From positions 1 through 17,175 of the forward strand of contig CANNIJ010000023.1 of assembly GCA_947505025.1 (NCBI GenBank): a stretch of DNA of 17,175 nucleotides, in the 5' to 3' direction. A program made the translations under genes and the position numbers. Below, piece by piece: positions 8,145 through 15,019 of this stretch. Positions within the stretch are counted from its first letter, which is position 1. Each line of letters begins with the position of its first letter. The stretch comes from Legionellaceae bacterium. Lineage in GTDB: Bacteria > Pseudomonadota > Gammaproteobacteria > Legionellales > Legionellaceae. The notes beneath the pieces are model-generated. The model searched no databases. It was not told the origin of the DNA and was given only the letters and a program-made list of their open reading frames with translations.

Positions 8145-8150
8145 CGGAGA
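8145..8150 (+). promoter_or_regulatory. Ribosome-binding site that sets the B' start
   Basis: CGGAGA at 8145-8150, 6 nt before GTG at 8157, matches the site before the other type B gene (CGGAGA, 2981-2986). The longer in-frame reading from ATG at 8094 would begin inside the inverted repeat, has no Shine-Dalgarno and would put 21 extra residues before the signal peptide. Confidence 0.8.
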
Positions 8151-8156
8151 TTTGTC

Positions 8157-9821
8157 GTGTTTCGTTGTATATTATATATTTTTTTATGTTTATGTGGATT
8201 TTCACAGCATTGTGCTGCGGCACAACAAGTTGATCTAAAACAAAAATCCATTGTGGCAGTGAAAAAATCTCTTGAACAAAATAAACAAGAACTTATAGAT
8301 ACACTACGGTCGCAACAGCAAACTTTAACCGAGATTGATTTACTGAAACCTAATCCGCATCATACTCAGGTATTATATAAAGTCCACCGGCTTAGATGTT
8401 CATGGTTAACAGAAAAAGATTATCTGCGCTATCCAGCGCCTACATATAAACCTTATTTTAAATTATCTTCAGATACCACGTCATCATCACTAGAGTTTCA
8501 TGGTTGGCTACAAGCTGATCAAGATATTTTCTTTAATGCTGCTGGTGTGGGGATTAATAATGGATTAACAGATACTACTTATACAACTAGTACCGTGGAC
8601 CGGCTTTGGCTTAGACGGATCAGGCCATCGTTGGAAGGAACATTTGCAGATTATTTTAATTTTTTAATTAACCCTGATTTTGGAGAAGGTGAGCCTAGAT
8701 TATTTGATGGTTTTATAGATATTAATTATCTGCGCGCTATAGGGCTCCAGTCGGGTTTGCAAATGAGCTTGCTCAGTGGGATTGAAAACTTTTTTGATAA
8801 CTTTAGCTATTTATCTCGCGCATACACCATGGAGATGAGTAATAGTGCAATGATGGCACCTGATCGTGAAGTTGGCTTTGTCATTCATGGCTCATTTGGA
8901 CCGTCAGGCAATGAACCATATTACCGAGGGTTAAGTTATCTGGGTTTTGATGATATGTTTTCTTATCAGTTTGGTATGTTTAATGGAACAGCAGATAATG
9001 CAGATGCTGGATTCAATTTGCTTTCGTTTGACAAGCAAATAACCAATAGCATTCAAAACAAAGCATTTGAGGCCAGGGTTTTTATTAATCCTTTTATTGA
9101 TGATACAGCGAGTATCTTGCAACATTTAGGCATTGGCATGGCTGGTAGTCGAGAAAATGTTCATAACCAAGTTCATTTACCTGATTTGGTATCTATTGGG
9201 CAGAATACAATTTTTCAATATACCCAGCTGGTTCCTTTAGCTAACGGGTTGCGTTATCGACTGCATCCGCAAGTAGTGTGGTCTCTAGGTCCAATAGGCT
9301 TACTTGCTGACTGGGCCCACACAACGCAAACATTATGTAATGGCAAAGATAAATTTGGTATATATTGTCCAGTCAACGGCGAGCACATTACGCAAAGAAA
9401 CAATGCCAGTCAAGCTCAGTTGATTTATAATTTAACACAAGAGAGTTTTAATTTATTCCATTTAATTCCTAATAATAATTTTCATCCATTTGAATCAGGC
9501 GCTTATGGTGCCTGGCAAACTGTATTCCGTGTTACCAAATTATCACTGGATAAAAACGTTTTCCAGAAACATACTCGGCATAGACGGGATTATTATCCTG
9601 ACGCAGATCCCACCAACTCTGTACAAGCATCCAATTCATGGAGTATTGGCATTAATTGGTTTTGGAATGATAATTTTCGCGTCACGACTGAATATGATCA
9701 CACTCAATTTATCGGCGGTTTCTGTAAGGGTTCGGTTTTCGGCGATCCGTGCGAGTCTGGCATAGTCGCAAATCGGCCAGCAGAGAAGATCTTTATGCAA
9801 CGTTTCCAGTTGACGTTTTGA
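8157..9821 (+). CDS. OprO/OprP-type outer-membrane porin, type B, copy 2
   Basis: 554 residues from the GTG at 8157, chosen because the resulting N terminus (MFRCILYIFL) aligns with that of the other type B protein and follows a good ribosome-binding site. Signal peptide about 1-22, then a Lys/Gln/Glu-rich, probably helical region. Landmarks: LEFHGWLQADQDIFFN, DRLWLRRIRPSLEGT at 148-162, NPDFG, the A/B block with MEMSNSAMMAPDRE, FVIHGSFGPSG, GAWQ, SIGINWFWN and the terminal KIFMQRFQLTF. Cysteines C394/C404 and C523/C532 repeat the two loop pairs of copy 1. A fifth, C81, lies before the barrel and has no partner. One loop is strongly basic (KHTRHRRDYY) where copy 1 has LLYGMDFYPY, so the charge at the mouth of the pore probably differs. 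Confidence 0.85.
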   Translation: MFRCILYIFLCLCGFSQHCAAAQQVDLKQKSIVAVKKSLEQNKQELIDTLRSQQQTLTEIDLLKPNPHHTQVLYKVHRLRCSWLTEKDYLRYPAPTYKPYFKLSSDTTSSSLEFHGWLQADQDIFFNAAGVGINNGLTDTTYTTSTVDRLWLRRIRPSLEGTFADYFNFLINPDFGEGEPRLFDGFIDINYLRAIGLQSGLQMSLLSGIENFFDNFSYLSRAYTMEMSNSAMMAPDREVGFVIHGSFGPSGNEPYYRGLSYLGFDDMFSYQFGMFNGTADNADAGFNLLSFDKQITNSIQNKAFEARVFINPFIDDTASILQHLGIGMAGSRENVHNQVHLPDLVSIGQNTIFQYTQLVPLANGLRYRLHPQVVWSLGPIGLLADWAHTTQTLCNGKDKFGIYCPVNGEHITQRNNASQAQLIYNLTQESFNLFHLIPNNNFHPFESGAYGAWQTVFRVTKLSLDKNVFQKHTRHRRDYYPDADPTNSVQASNSWSIGINWFWNDNFRVTTEYDHTQFIGGFCKGSVFGDPCESGIVANRPAEKIFMQRFQLTF

Positions 9822-9886
9822 TGACAGACATGCTCTAGATATGAAGTGTCAACACGCCCTATGGCGTATGAAAGTATATGTTTTTT

Positions 9887-9891
9887 AGGAG
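9887..9891 (+). promoter_or_regulatory. Ribosome-binding site that sets the C' start
   Basis: AGGAG at 9887-9891, 8 nt before GTG at 9900, equals the site before the other type C gene (AGGAG at 4685-4689). It favours 9900 over the in-frame GTG at 9846, which would add 18 residues that do not resemble a signal peptide and are not shared with copy 1. Confidence 0.8.
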
Positions 9892-9899
9892 TTATTTTT

Positions 9900-11576
9900 G
9901 TGTTTAGTCGTATTTTATTTTTTATCCTGTGCTCTTTTCAGGTCATAGCCGATCAACCAGCATCGCATGCAATCACAGGACACGCTGAAAATTTATTTGC
10001 GCTTAAACAGCTAAATAAAACAAAAATCAATTTATTATTAAAGTTAGAGCAAAGCAAACAAGCAGAGCTGCGTTTGCTCAAGCACCCAAAACAACATCCA
10101 TCAGGCCACCAGCCAAAGATGTATAAATTGGACCAATGGCCGTTGACTGCAAACTCTAGCAATATAAATTTTTATGAAATTAATCATACATATCCACTGC
10201 GACTATCGTCTGATAATGGTAGAAAGTATTTAGACTTCCACGGGTTAGTCGAGCTTGATCAAGACATATTCTACAATATTAATGGATTAGGTGTGTATAC
10301 CGGCCTATCTGTTCGAAACATGTATAATCAAAATACACTTGATCGCTTGTGGGCAAATCATATCGCCCCAAGTTTATTAGCCAGATTAGACGATCAAGTA
10401 ATATTCAACTATGCTCCAGACTTTGGTCTGAATCAATACAGAACCTTTGACGCATTTGTAGAGGTTAATTATTCACGTCCACTTAGTCTTAAAATAGGCC
10501 TACAAAAAGATATAGTTGGTGGATTGGAGCTGCTGCTTCCTGGAGGACATAACGAACTCATGTATGGAGGTTTTCCTGGGATGCTTGCTCCCAATCGTGA
10601 AATTGGTTTTTATGTATATGGGGCTCTAGGAGCGCATCGCCAGACCGCGGATAATGATCTGTATGATTATGGTTTTAATGATGCAATTTCATATCAGTTT
10701 GGCATGGTTGAGGGTGCCGCTGACAATACTAATCCGGGGATTATACCTACAGTAAGTGTCGATTCAATATTTGTGACTTCTATACCCGGGGTAGCCTTAA
10801 ATAATAAAAGTATTGAAGCTCGGGTGTTTTTTAATCCATTTATTAATGACAATATTTCTTTACTGCAAAATCTAGGATTTGGGTTATCAGGCAGCTTTGT
10901 GAATGTGAACAATCAATCTAACATGCCGGCGCTGTTATCTATGGGATTAAATCCTATTTTTGTGTATTCCATTTTCACATGGGCCAACGGGCCACGCACA
11001 AGAGTTCGGCCACAAATTCTCTGGTATTATGATTCACTGGAGATAAATGCTGACTGGGTCCGTTCGAGTCAACATCTGCAATTTGCACCGCCTGTGAAAA
11101 ATAAATTTGTTCCGCAGATTTACCAGCAAAATAAAGCTGGTCAAATTCAGGTGGCTTATAATTTGACGCATGAGAAATTTAGCCTAGATGCTTTTAAGCC
11201 GAATAATAACTTTCATCCCTTTGAACCAGGTGCTTATGGTGCGTTGCAAATTATTTGTAGGGTTAGCAACTTAAGTATCGATCCTGCATCATTTTATTCA
11301 ATCGTAACCGGTCGTTTTAGTGATTCAGCAAGTAACCCAATGACTTCGGTACAACAGGCAAACGCTATGTCCGTTGGTCTGCACTGGTATTGGAATGATT
11401 ATTTCAGTTTACAAATGGAGTATGATCAATCTAACTATGTTGGCGGTTGTTCAACTGGAGCGCTAGATCCGCAAACAAATAAAAACCCAGGCTGCTTTAC
11501 CGGCACTCCTGGCGGCAGGGTTATCAATCGACCATCCGAAAAGGTTTTCATGCAGCGCATGAGGCTGGTATTCTAA
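9900..11576 (+). CDS. OprO/OprP-related outer-membrane porin, type C, copy 2
   Basis: 558 residues from GTG at 9900; the first residues MFSRIL and the short signal peptide (1-17, VIA|D) match copy 1. A charged helical segment follows to about residue 97. Landmarks: YLDFHGLVELDQDIFYN, LDRLW then NHIAP at 153-157 in place of the RRLRP of A/B types, PDFG, APNREIGFYVYGA, SIEARVFFNPF, NNNFHPFE, VGLHWYWND and INRPSEKVFMQRMRLVF. Cysteines C517 and C532 sit in the last loop as in copy 1; a third, C453, lies in a predicted strand. It is followed after 30 bp by the redoxin gene on the same strand, with no terminator visible. Confidence 0.82.
   Translation: MFSRILFFILCSFQVIADQPASHAITGHAENLFALKQLNKTKINLLLKLEQSKQAELRLLKHPKQHPSGHQPKMYKLDQWPLTANSSNINFYEINHTYPLRLSSDNGRKYLDFHGLVELDQDIFYNINGLGVYTGLSVRNMYNQNTLDRLWANHIAPSLLARLDDQVIFNYAPDFGLNQYRTFDAFVEVNYSRPLSLKIGLQKDIVGGLELLLPGGHNELMYGGFPGMLAPNREIGFYVYGALGAHRQTADNDLYDYGFNDAISYQFGMVEGAADNTNPGIIPTVSVDSIFVTSIPGVALNNKSIEARVFFNPFINDNISLLQNLGFGLSGSFVNVNNQSNMPALLSMGLNPIFVYSIFTWANGPRTRVRPQILWYYDSLEINADWVRSSQHLQFAPPVKNKFVPQIYQQNKAGQIQVAYNLTHEKFSLDAFKPNNNFHPFEPGAYGALQIICRVSNLSIDPASFYSIVTGRFSDSASNPMTSVQQANAMSVGLHWYWNDYFSLQMEYDQSNYVGGCSTGALDPQTNKNPGCFTGTPGGRVINRPSEKVFMQRMRLVF
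11115..11150 (+). repeat. 36-bp exact repeat inside type C porin, copy 2
   Basis: Identical to 5890-5925, 5225 bp away, and in the same reading frame. The next base on each side differs. Confidence 0.8.
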
Positions 11577-11606
11577 TCACGATTAATATGAATAAGGACA
11601 AGAATC

Positions 11607-12098
11607 TTGTTAATTAAATTATTTAAACTAAAAAAAAGCCTGATCTGTTGCATGATCGCCATGATATTTGGCTCATCACAAACTTTGGCCCTGCCAGATG
11701 CATATGTAATGAATCTAGCCGAGCAAAGGATCCCCTTAGCTAGCCTTAAAGGATCTTGGGTATTTATTAATTATTGGGCGAGTTGGTGTGAGCCATGTGT
11801 ACAGGAGATTGAACAATTTAATCGCTTTTATGCGGCAAATCGTTCTCATCAGGTGCAGGTATTTGGTGTTAATCAGGATGAAGTTTCGTTAGAAGCACAA
11901 GCTCAACTAGTCAAAAAATTTGATTTACGTTATCCAAGTTTAGATCCAAGGTCTATACAAGCTTTACACTTACGCAGATTATCTGTGGTCCCAGTAACTT
12001 ATGTATTGAACCCCGATGGCGGCTTGCACACCATTCTATATGGCGGGCAAACAGTCAAAGACTTCAATGAGGCTATGACATCTACATCTGATCTGTAG
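11607..12098 (+). CDS. Secreted thioredoxin/TlpA-like thiol-disulfide oxidoreductase
   Basis: 163 residues with a thioredoxin fold: WASWCEPC, active-site cysteines C61 and C64, a predicted cis-proline at P129 (VVPVTYVL), and the NPDG turn common in TlpA/ResA proteins. The N terminus (KLFKLKK, hydrophobic stretch, then TLA|LP near residue 28) looks like a signal peptide, so the protein should act in the periplasm. The TTG at 11607 is the first usable start. AAGGA lies 8 nt upstream, and the later Met16 would cut the hydrophobic core of the signal. Whether it reduces, isomerises or forms disulfides cannot be read from CEPC. It is the last gene of the porin run, after a 30-bp gap; those porins carry paired loop cysteines, so they are candidate clients (inference). 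A cytochrome-c maturation role is the main alternative, but no ccm genes are nearby. Confidence 0.87.
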   Translation: MLIKLFKLKKSLICCMIAMIFGSSQTLALPDAYVMNLAEQRIPLASLKGSWVFINYWASWCEPCVQEIEQFNRFYAANRSHQVQVFGVNQDEVSLEAQAQLVKKFDLRYPSLDPRSIQALHLRRLSVVPVTYVLNPDGGLHTILYGGQTVKDFNEAMTSTSDL

Positions 12099-12102
12099 GG
12101 AG

Positions 12103-12321
12103 TTATTCGTCATCTGACATTCTACGCCCAGGTACAACGGTTGAGATGGCGTGCTTATAGATCATTTGGGTGATTGAATTTTTTAATAGGACTACATGTA
12201 AATCGACGCGATCGATAATACCATGGAGTTTTATGCCATTTACAAGAAAAATAGACACCGGAACTTGTCCGGAACGCAAAGCCTCTAGAAATGAATCCTG
12301 TAAAGATGTTGAGTTTGACAT
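12103..12321 (-). CDS. hfq: Hfq, RNA chaperone (short, divergent)
   Basis: 72 residues, a hexameric Sm-like protein that pairs small RNAs with mRNAs. Q8-D9, PVSIFLVNGIKLHG (21-34) and the Sm2 motif YKHAIS (55-60) are clear. Compared with E. coli Hfq as I remember it, the rim patch R16-R17-E-R19 is here R16-S17-G-Q19. F39 is V39 and F42 is H42, while K56 and H57 are kept. The tail after the Sm core is only a few residues but ends acidic (SDDE). AAGGA precedes the ATG on the minus strand. The gene follows parC by 86 bp, not the miaA-hfq-hflX order of many gammaproteobacteria. It may be the only copy or a second Hfq; the window cannot tell. Its stop is 4 bp from that of the convergent redoxin gene. 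Confidence 0.93.
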   Translation of the reverse strand: MSNSTSLQDSFLEALRSGQVPVSIFLVNGIKLHGIIDRVDLHVVLLKNSITQMIYKHAISTVVPGRRMSDDE

Positions 12322-12354
12322 CGCCGGGTCCTTATTATTATTAAGTAGCGTATT

Positions 12355-12376
12355 GTCAGCGTAATCAAACGCTAAC
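12355..12376 (-). repeat. 8-bp hairpin between parC and hfq
   Basis: GTCAGCGT (12355-12362), AATCAA, ACGCTAAC (12369-12376). In the minus-strand transcript this gives an 8-bp stem with one G-U pair and a 6-nt loop, 31 nt after the parC stop. No U-tract follows, so it looks more like an mRNA-processing or stabilising hairpin than a terminator. Confidence 0.5.
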
Positions 12377-12407
12377 GTTATACTTTAAAGATCGGCAAGA
12401 ATTAGGA

Positions 12408-14681
12408 TTACTTGAGGGCTGGATCTATGTTTAAGCTGGATTCGATCAGCATCGAGTTTACTTGCTGTAATCCACGCGGCAACAGTTTACCTTTGCGAGC
12501 ACGATTACCTTGATACGCCAGTAAATCAGATGTTTTTAACGTTAAATGACGTTTGCCGGCATATAAAATTAGATTATCTGTCGGGCTTAAAACTTGGACG
12601 TCTAAAAGTTGATCAATTTTTTCTGTGGTTTTAGATGCGGCTAAGGTCATTAAGCGTGTACCTTTGCCTCTTGTGAGTTCAGCCACGTCATGGACTGAAA
12701 AAACTAGCAGATGACCACTGTTGGTAACGCAAGCTATTTGTTGCTCCGCTTTTAATATAAATAAACGCGGAGCAAGCATATTGGCGTGGATCGGCAGGCT
12801 CATACAAGTTTTGCCATTACGATTTTTAACATATAAGTTTTTTAATTGAGTTCGAAAACCATATCCAGCTGTGTTACTTAATAAAACCCAATCTTCTGGA
12901 TCACCACAGACGAGTGTTTCAAAAGAATCACCATCAGATGGATTTAATTTACTGGTCAGCGGCTCTCCTTGGCCGCGCGCACTCGGCAAACTATGCCCAG
13001 GTACCGCGTATACTTTGCCGGCACTATCAAAAAACACTACTTGTAGGTTACTGCGAGCGTTGGTTTGTGCTTTAAACGTATCTCCAGACTTATAGCTCAG
13101 CGCGCGTCCATCCATATCGAGTCCTTTAGCCGCACGAATCCAGCCTTTTTGTGACAAGACCACGGTTAATGGTTCATTAGGTAATAGGTCAGTTTCTTTT
13201 AAAGCTAGTGCATCTTGCCGGCACACTATCGGCGAACGTCGGTGATCGCCGTATTGTTCTCGACAAGCAATTATTTCATCACGCACGCAGCGACGTAATG
13301 CTAGTTCATCCGAAAGAAGTAGGATCAGGCGATCACGTTCTGCTTTTAGTTGTTCTTGCTCAGTGCGTAGCTTCATTTCTTCTAGCTTGGCTAAGTGCCG
13401 TAATTTCATATCAAGAATAGTATCTGCTTGTCGCTCACTTAATTGAAAACTGGCCATTAAATCTTGACGTGGATGATCGGATGTACGAATTATATGAATA
13501 ACCAGGTCAAGATTTAAATATGCAATCAATAGACCATCCAACACGTGCAGTCGATCTAATACATTATCCAAACGATATTGTGAGCGTTTTTTTACAGTAC
13601 ATAATCTAAAAGTAATCCACTCATGTAAGATGTTTAATAATGGTTTAACTTGCGGCTTACCATCTAATCCAATGACGTTGAAGTTTACGCGATAGCTACG
13701 CTCCAGATCTGTAGTGGCAAATAGATGTGACATTAGACCGTCTAGATCTACGCGATTAGACCTGGGCAAAATTACCAGGCGAGTTGGACATTCATGATCT
13801 GATTCGTCACGTAGGTCATCTACCATCGGTAATTTTTTTTGCTGCATTTGCGCCGCAATTTGTTCCATGATCTTGGCACCCGAGACCTGATAGGGTAAAG
13901 ATGTGATCACCACCTGATTATTTTCGATACGGTAGACTGCACGCAATCTGATAGATCCATGTCCATGCGCATAGATTGCATCTAGACCATCCTTGCTGGT
14001 AATAATTTCAGCAGATGTAGGGAAATCTGGTGCTGTAATGCATTCACGCACCTCAGACAAACAAGCATTCGGCTTGTCCAATAAAAGAACGCATGCATTG
14101 GCTACTTCAGTTAAGTTATGCGGTAATAAATCAGATGACATGCCTACAGCAATTCCGGTAGCTCCATTTAATAACACATTAGGTAATCTAGCGGGTAATA
14201 AAGCAGGTTCCTGCAGTGTAGCATCAAAATTATCGACCCAGTCTACGGTGCCCAATTGCAATTCACTTAACAATAATTCGGCGTACGCTGAAAGACGTGC
14301 TTCAGTGTAGCGCATAGCAGCAAATGATTTAGGGTCATCCGGCGAACCCCAGTTACCTTGTCCGTCAACTAATGGATATCTGTAAGAGAATGGTTGAGCC
14401 ATAAGAACCATGGCTTCGTAACATGCTGAGTCTCCATGAGGATGAAACTTACCCAACACATCACCGATAGTCCGAGCAGATTTTTTATGTTTCGCAATCG
14501 ATTTTAAGCCCAGCTCAGACATTGCGTAGATGATACGTCGTTGCACTGGTTTCAAACCATCTTCAATATGCGGCAGTGCGCGATCTAAAATCACGTACAT
14601 AGAATAATCTAAGTAAGCTTTTTCCGTAAAAGCGGCCAATGATTGCTGTTCACTCGCCGGGTGTTCGATAGAAAGACTCAT
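12408..14681 (-). CDS. parC: ParC, DNA topoisomerase IV subunit A
   Basis: 757 residues, the DNA-cutting subunit of topoisomerase IV, which with ParE unlinks daughter chromosomes. The N-terminal winged-helix region has DGLKPVQRRIIYAMSELGL. The catalytic tyrosine is Y125 in AAMRYTEARLS, with R124 before it. The quinolone-resistance region reads GKFHPHGDSACYEAM, with S85 and E89 in the usual sensitive state. NGATGIAVGMSSDLLPHN, the tower/coiled-coil region and a C-terminal beta-pinwheel-like domain from about residue 490 follow. Length agrees with the E. coli protein (about 752) rather than the longer GyrA, and no GyrA-box is evident. ParE is not in the window. hfq follows on the same strand. 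Confidence 0.96.
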   Translation of the reverse strand: MSLSIEHPASEQQSLAAFTEKAYLDYSMYVILDRALPHIEDGLKPVQRRIIYAMSELGLKSIAKHKKSARTIGDVLGKFHPHGDSACYEAMVLMAQPFSYRYPLVDGQGNWGSPDDPKSFAAMRYTEARLSAYAELLLSELQLGTVDWVDNFDATLQEPALLPARLPNVLLNGATGIAVGMSSDLLPHNLTEVANACVLLLDKPNACLSEVRECITAPDFPTSAEIITSKDGLDAIYAHGHGSIRLRAVYRIENNQVVITSLPYQVSGAKIMEQIAAQMQQKKLPMVDDLRDESDHECPTRLVILPRSNRVDLDGLMSHLFATTDLERSYRVNFNVIGLDGKPQVKPLLNILHEWITFRLCTVKKRSQYRLDNVLDRLHVLDGLLIAYLNLDLVIHIIRTSDHPRQDLMASFQLSERQADTILDMKLRHLAKLEEMKLRTEQEQLKAERDRLILLLSDELALRRCVRDEIIACREQYGDHRRSPIVCRQDALALKETDLLPNEPLTVVLSQKGWIRAAKGLDMDGRALSYKSGDTFKAQTNARSNLQVVFFDSAGKVYAVPGHSLPSARGQGEPLTSKLNPSDGDSFETLVCGDPEDWVLLSNTAGYGFRTQLKNLYVKNRNGKTCMSLPIHANMLAPRLFILKAEQQIACVTNSGHLLVFSVHDVAELTRGKGTRLMTLAASKTTEKIDQLLDVQVLSPTDNLILYAGKRHLTLKTSDLLAYQGNRARKGKLLPRGLQQVNSMLIESSLNIDPALK

Positions 14682-14717
14682 ACGCGTATTGTTCCTGGTT
14701 CAGGAGATACAGTATAG

Positions 14718-14723
14718 ATTATA
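14718..14723 (-). promoter_or_regulatory. -10 element of a likely parC promoter
   Basis: A perfect TATAAT on the minus strand, about 37 bp before the parC ATG. TTTACA lies upstream but with a 20-bp spacer, longer than ideal, so the -35 is uncertain. AGGA stands 11 nt before the ATG. Confidence 0.45.
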
Positions 14724-14971
14724 CGTTTTTAGATTACTAGAATTGTAAAAGCTGGTATGCGCTGGATGACGCTGGGAGTTAAGACTTTTTTGTCGTTCGT
14801 AGTAGGTTACACCCATCACATTTCATCTGCTCAGGCATGGCAAAGGCATATCGCTGAAGCATATTGCGGAACAAAATCTATATGTATACGATTTTTTGCC
14901 AGAACATTGAGATTTCATAATCAGCCAACTGCTCGATTCTCCCCAACCCCGCTACAAATCATACCTGAGTG

Positions 14972-15000
14972 TTGTAATTGACGGCCGATTGAGCTATAAT
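14972..15000 (+). promoter_or_regulatory. Sigma70-type promoter for the kinase gene
   Basis: TTGTAA (14972-14977), a 17-bp spacer, TATAAT (14995-15000). The start would fall near 15007, about 13 nt before the ATG. TGAGC (14990-14994) and GCTCA (15006-15010) form a 5-bp dyad around the -10 element and could be an operator half-site pair. Confidence 0.6.
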
Positions 15001-15019
15001 TTTGCGCTCAGGTGATTTT

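Larger units (their letters stand above)
6375..11576 (+). repeat. Three-gene porin cassette, copy 2 (A'-B'-C')
   Basis: Second copy of the triplet at 1243-6351. Conservation extends into the ribosome-binding sites and the first codons: for example both type C genes have AGGAGTTATTTTT before GTG and then encode MFSRIL. The A'-B' spacer (108 bp) is longer than the A-B spacer (61 bp) and holds an inverted repeat absent from copy 1. Confidence 0.85.
14682..15019. other. 338-bp divergent intergenic region between parC and the kinase gene
   Basis: Contains the parC promoter at the left and the kinase promoter at the right. The middle (about 14757-14970) shows no gene I can support. A 74-codon frame from 14757 has a hydrophobic start but no ribosome-binding site and no recognisable family. 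I see no tRNA, terminator or repeat here. Confidence 0.6.

Noticed and set aside
8094..8156. N-terminal extension of porin B' from ATG 8094
   Set aside because: The ATG is in the arm of the inverted repeat without a ribosome-binding site; GTG 8157 matches the paralog start and gives a proper signal peptide.
9854..9867. ACGCC-CTAT-GGCGT hairpin with a later T-run as a terminator between B' and C'
   Set aside because: The stem is only 5 bp and the T-run starts 13 nt after it and overlaps the approach to the C' ribosome-binding site; too weak to call.
9846..9899. N-terminal extension of porin C' from GTG 9846
   Set aside because: The extra residues are not shared with the other type C porin, and AGGAG is correctly spaced only for GTG 9900.
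14757..14981. 74-codon ORF with a signal-peptide-like start between parC and the kinase gene
   Set aside because: No Shine-Dalgarno, no recognisable family, an arginine/proline/cysteine composition typical of a chance frame, and it ends inside the kinase promoter region. It overlaps the divergent promoter zone, so I do not call it a gene.
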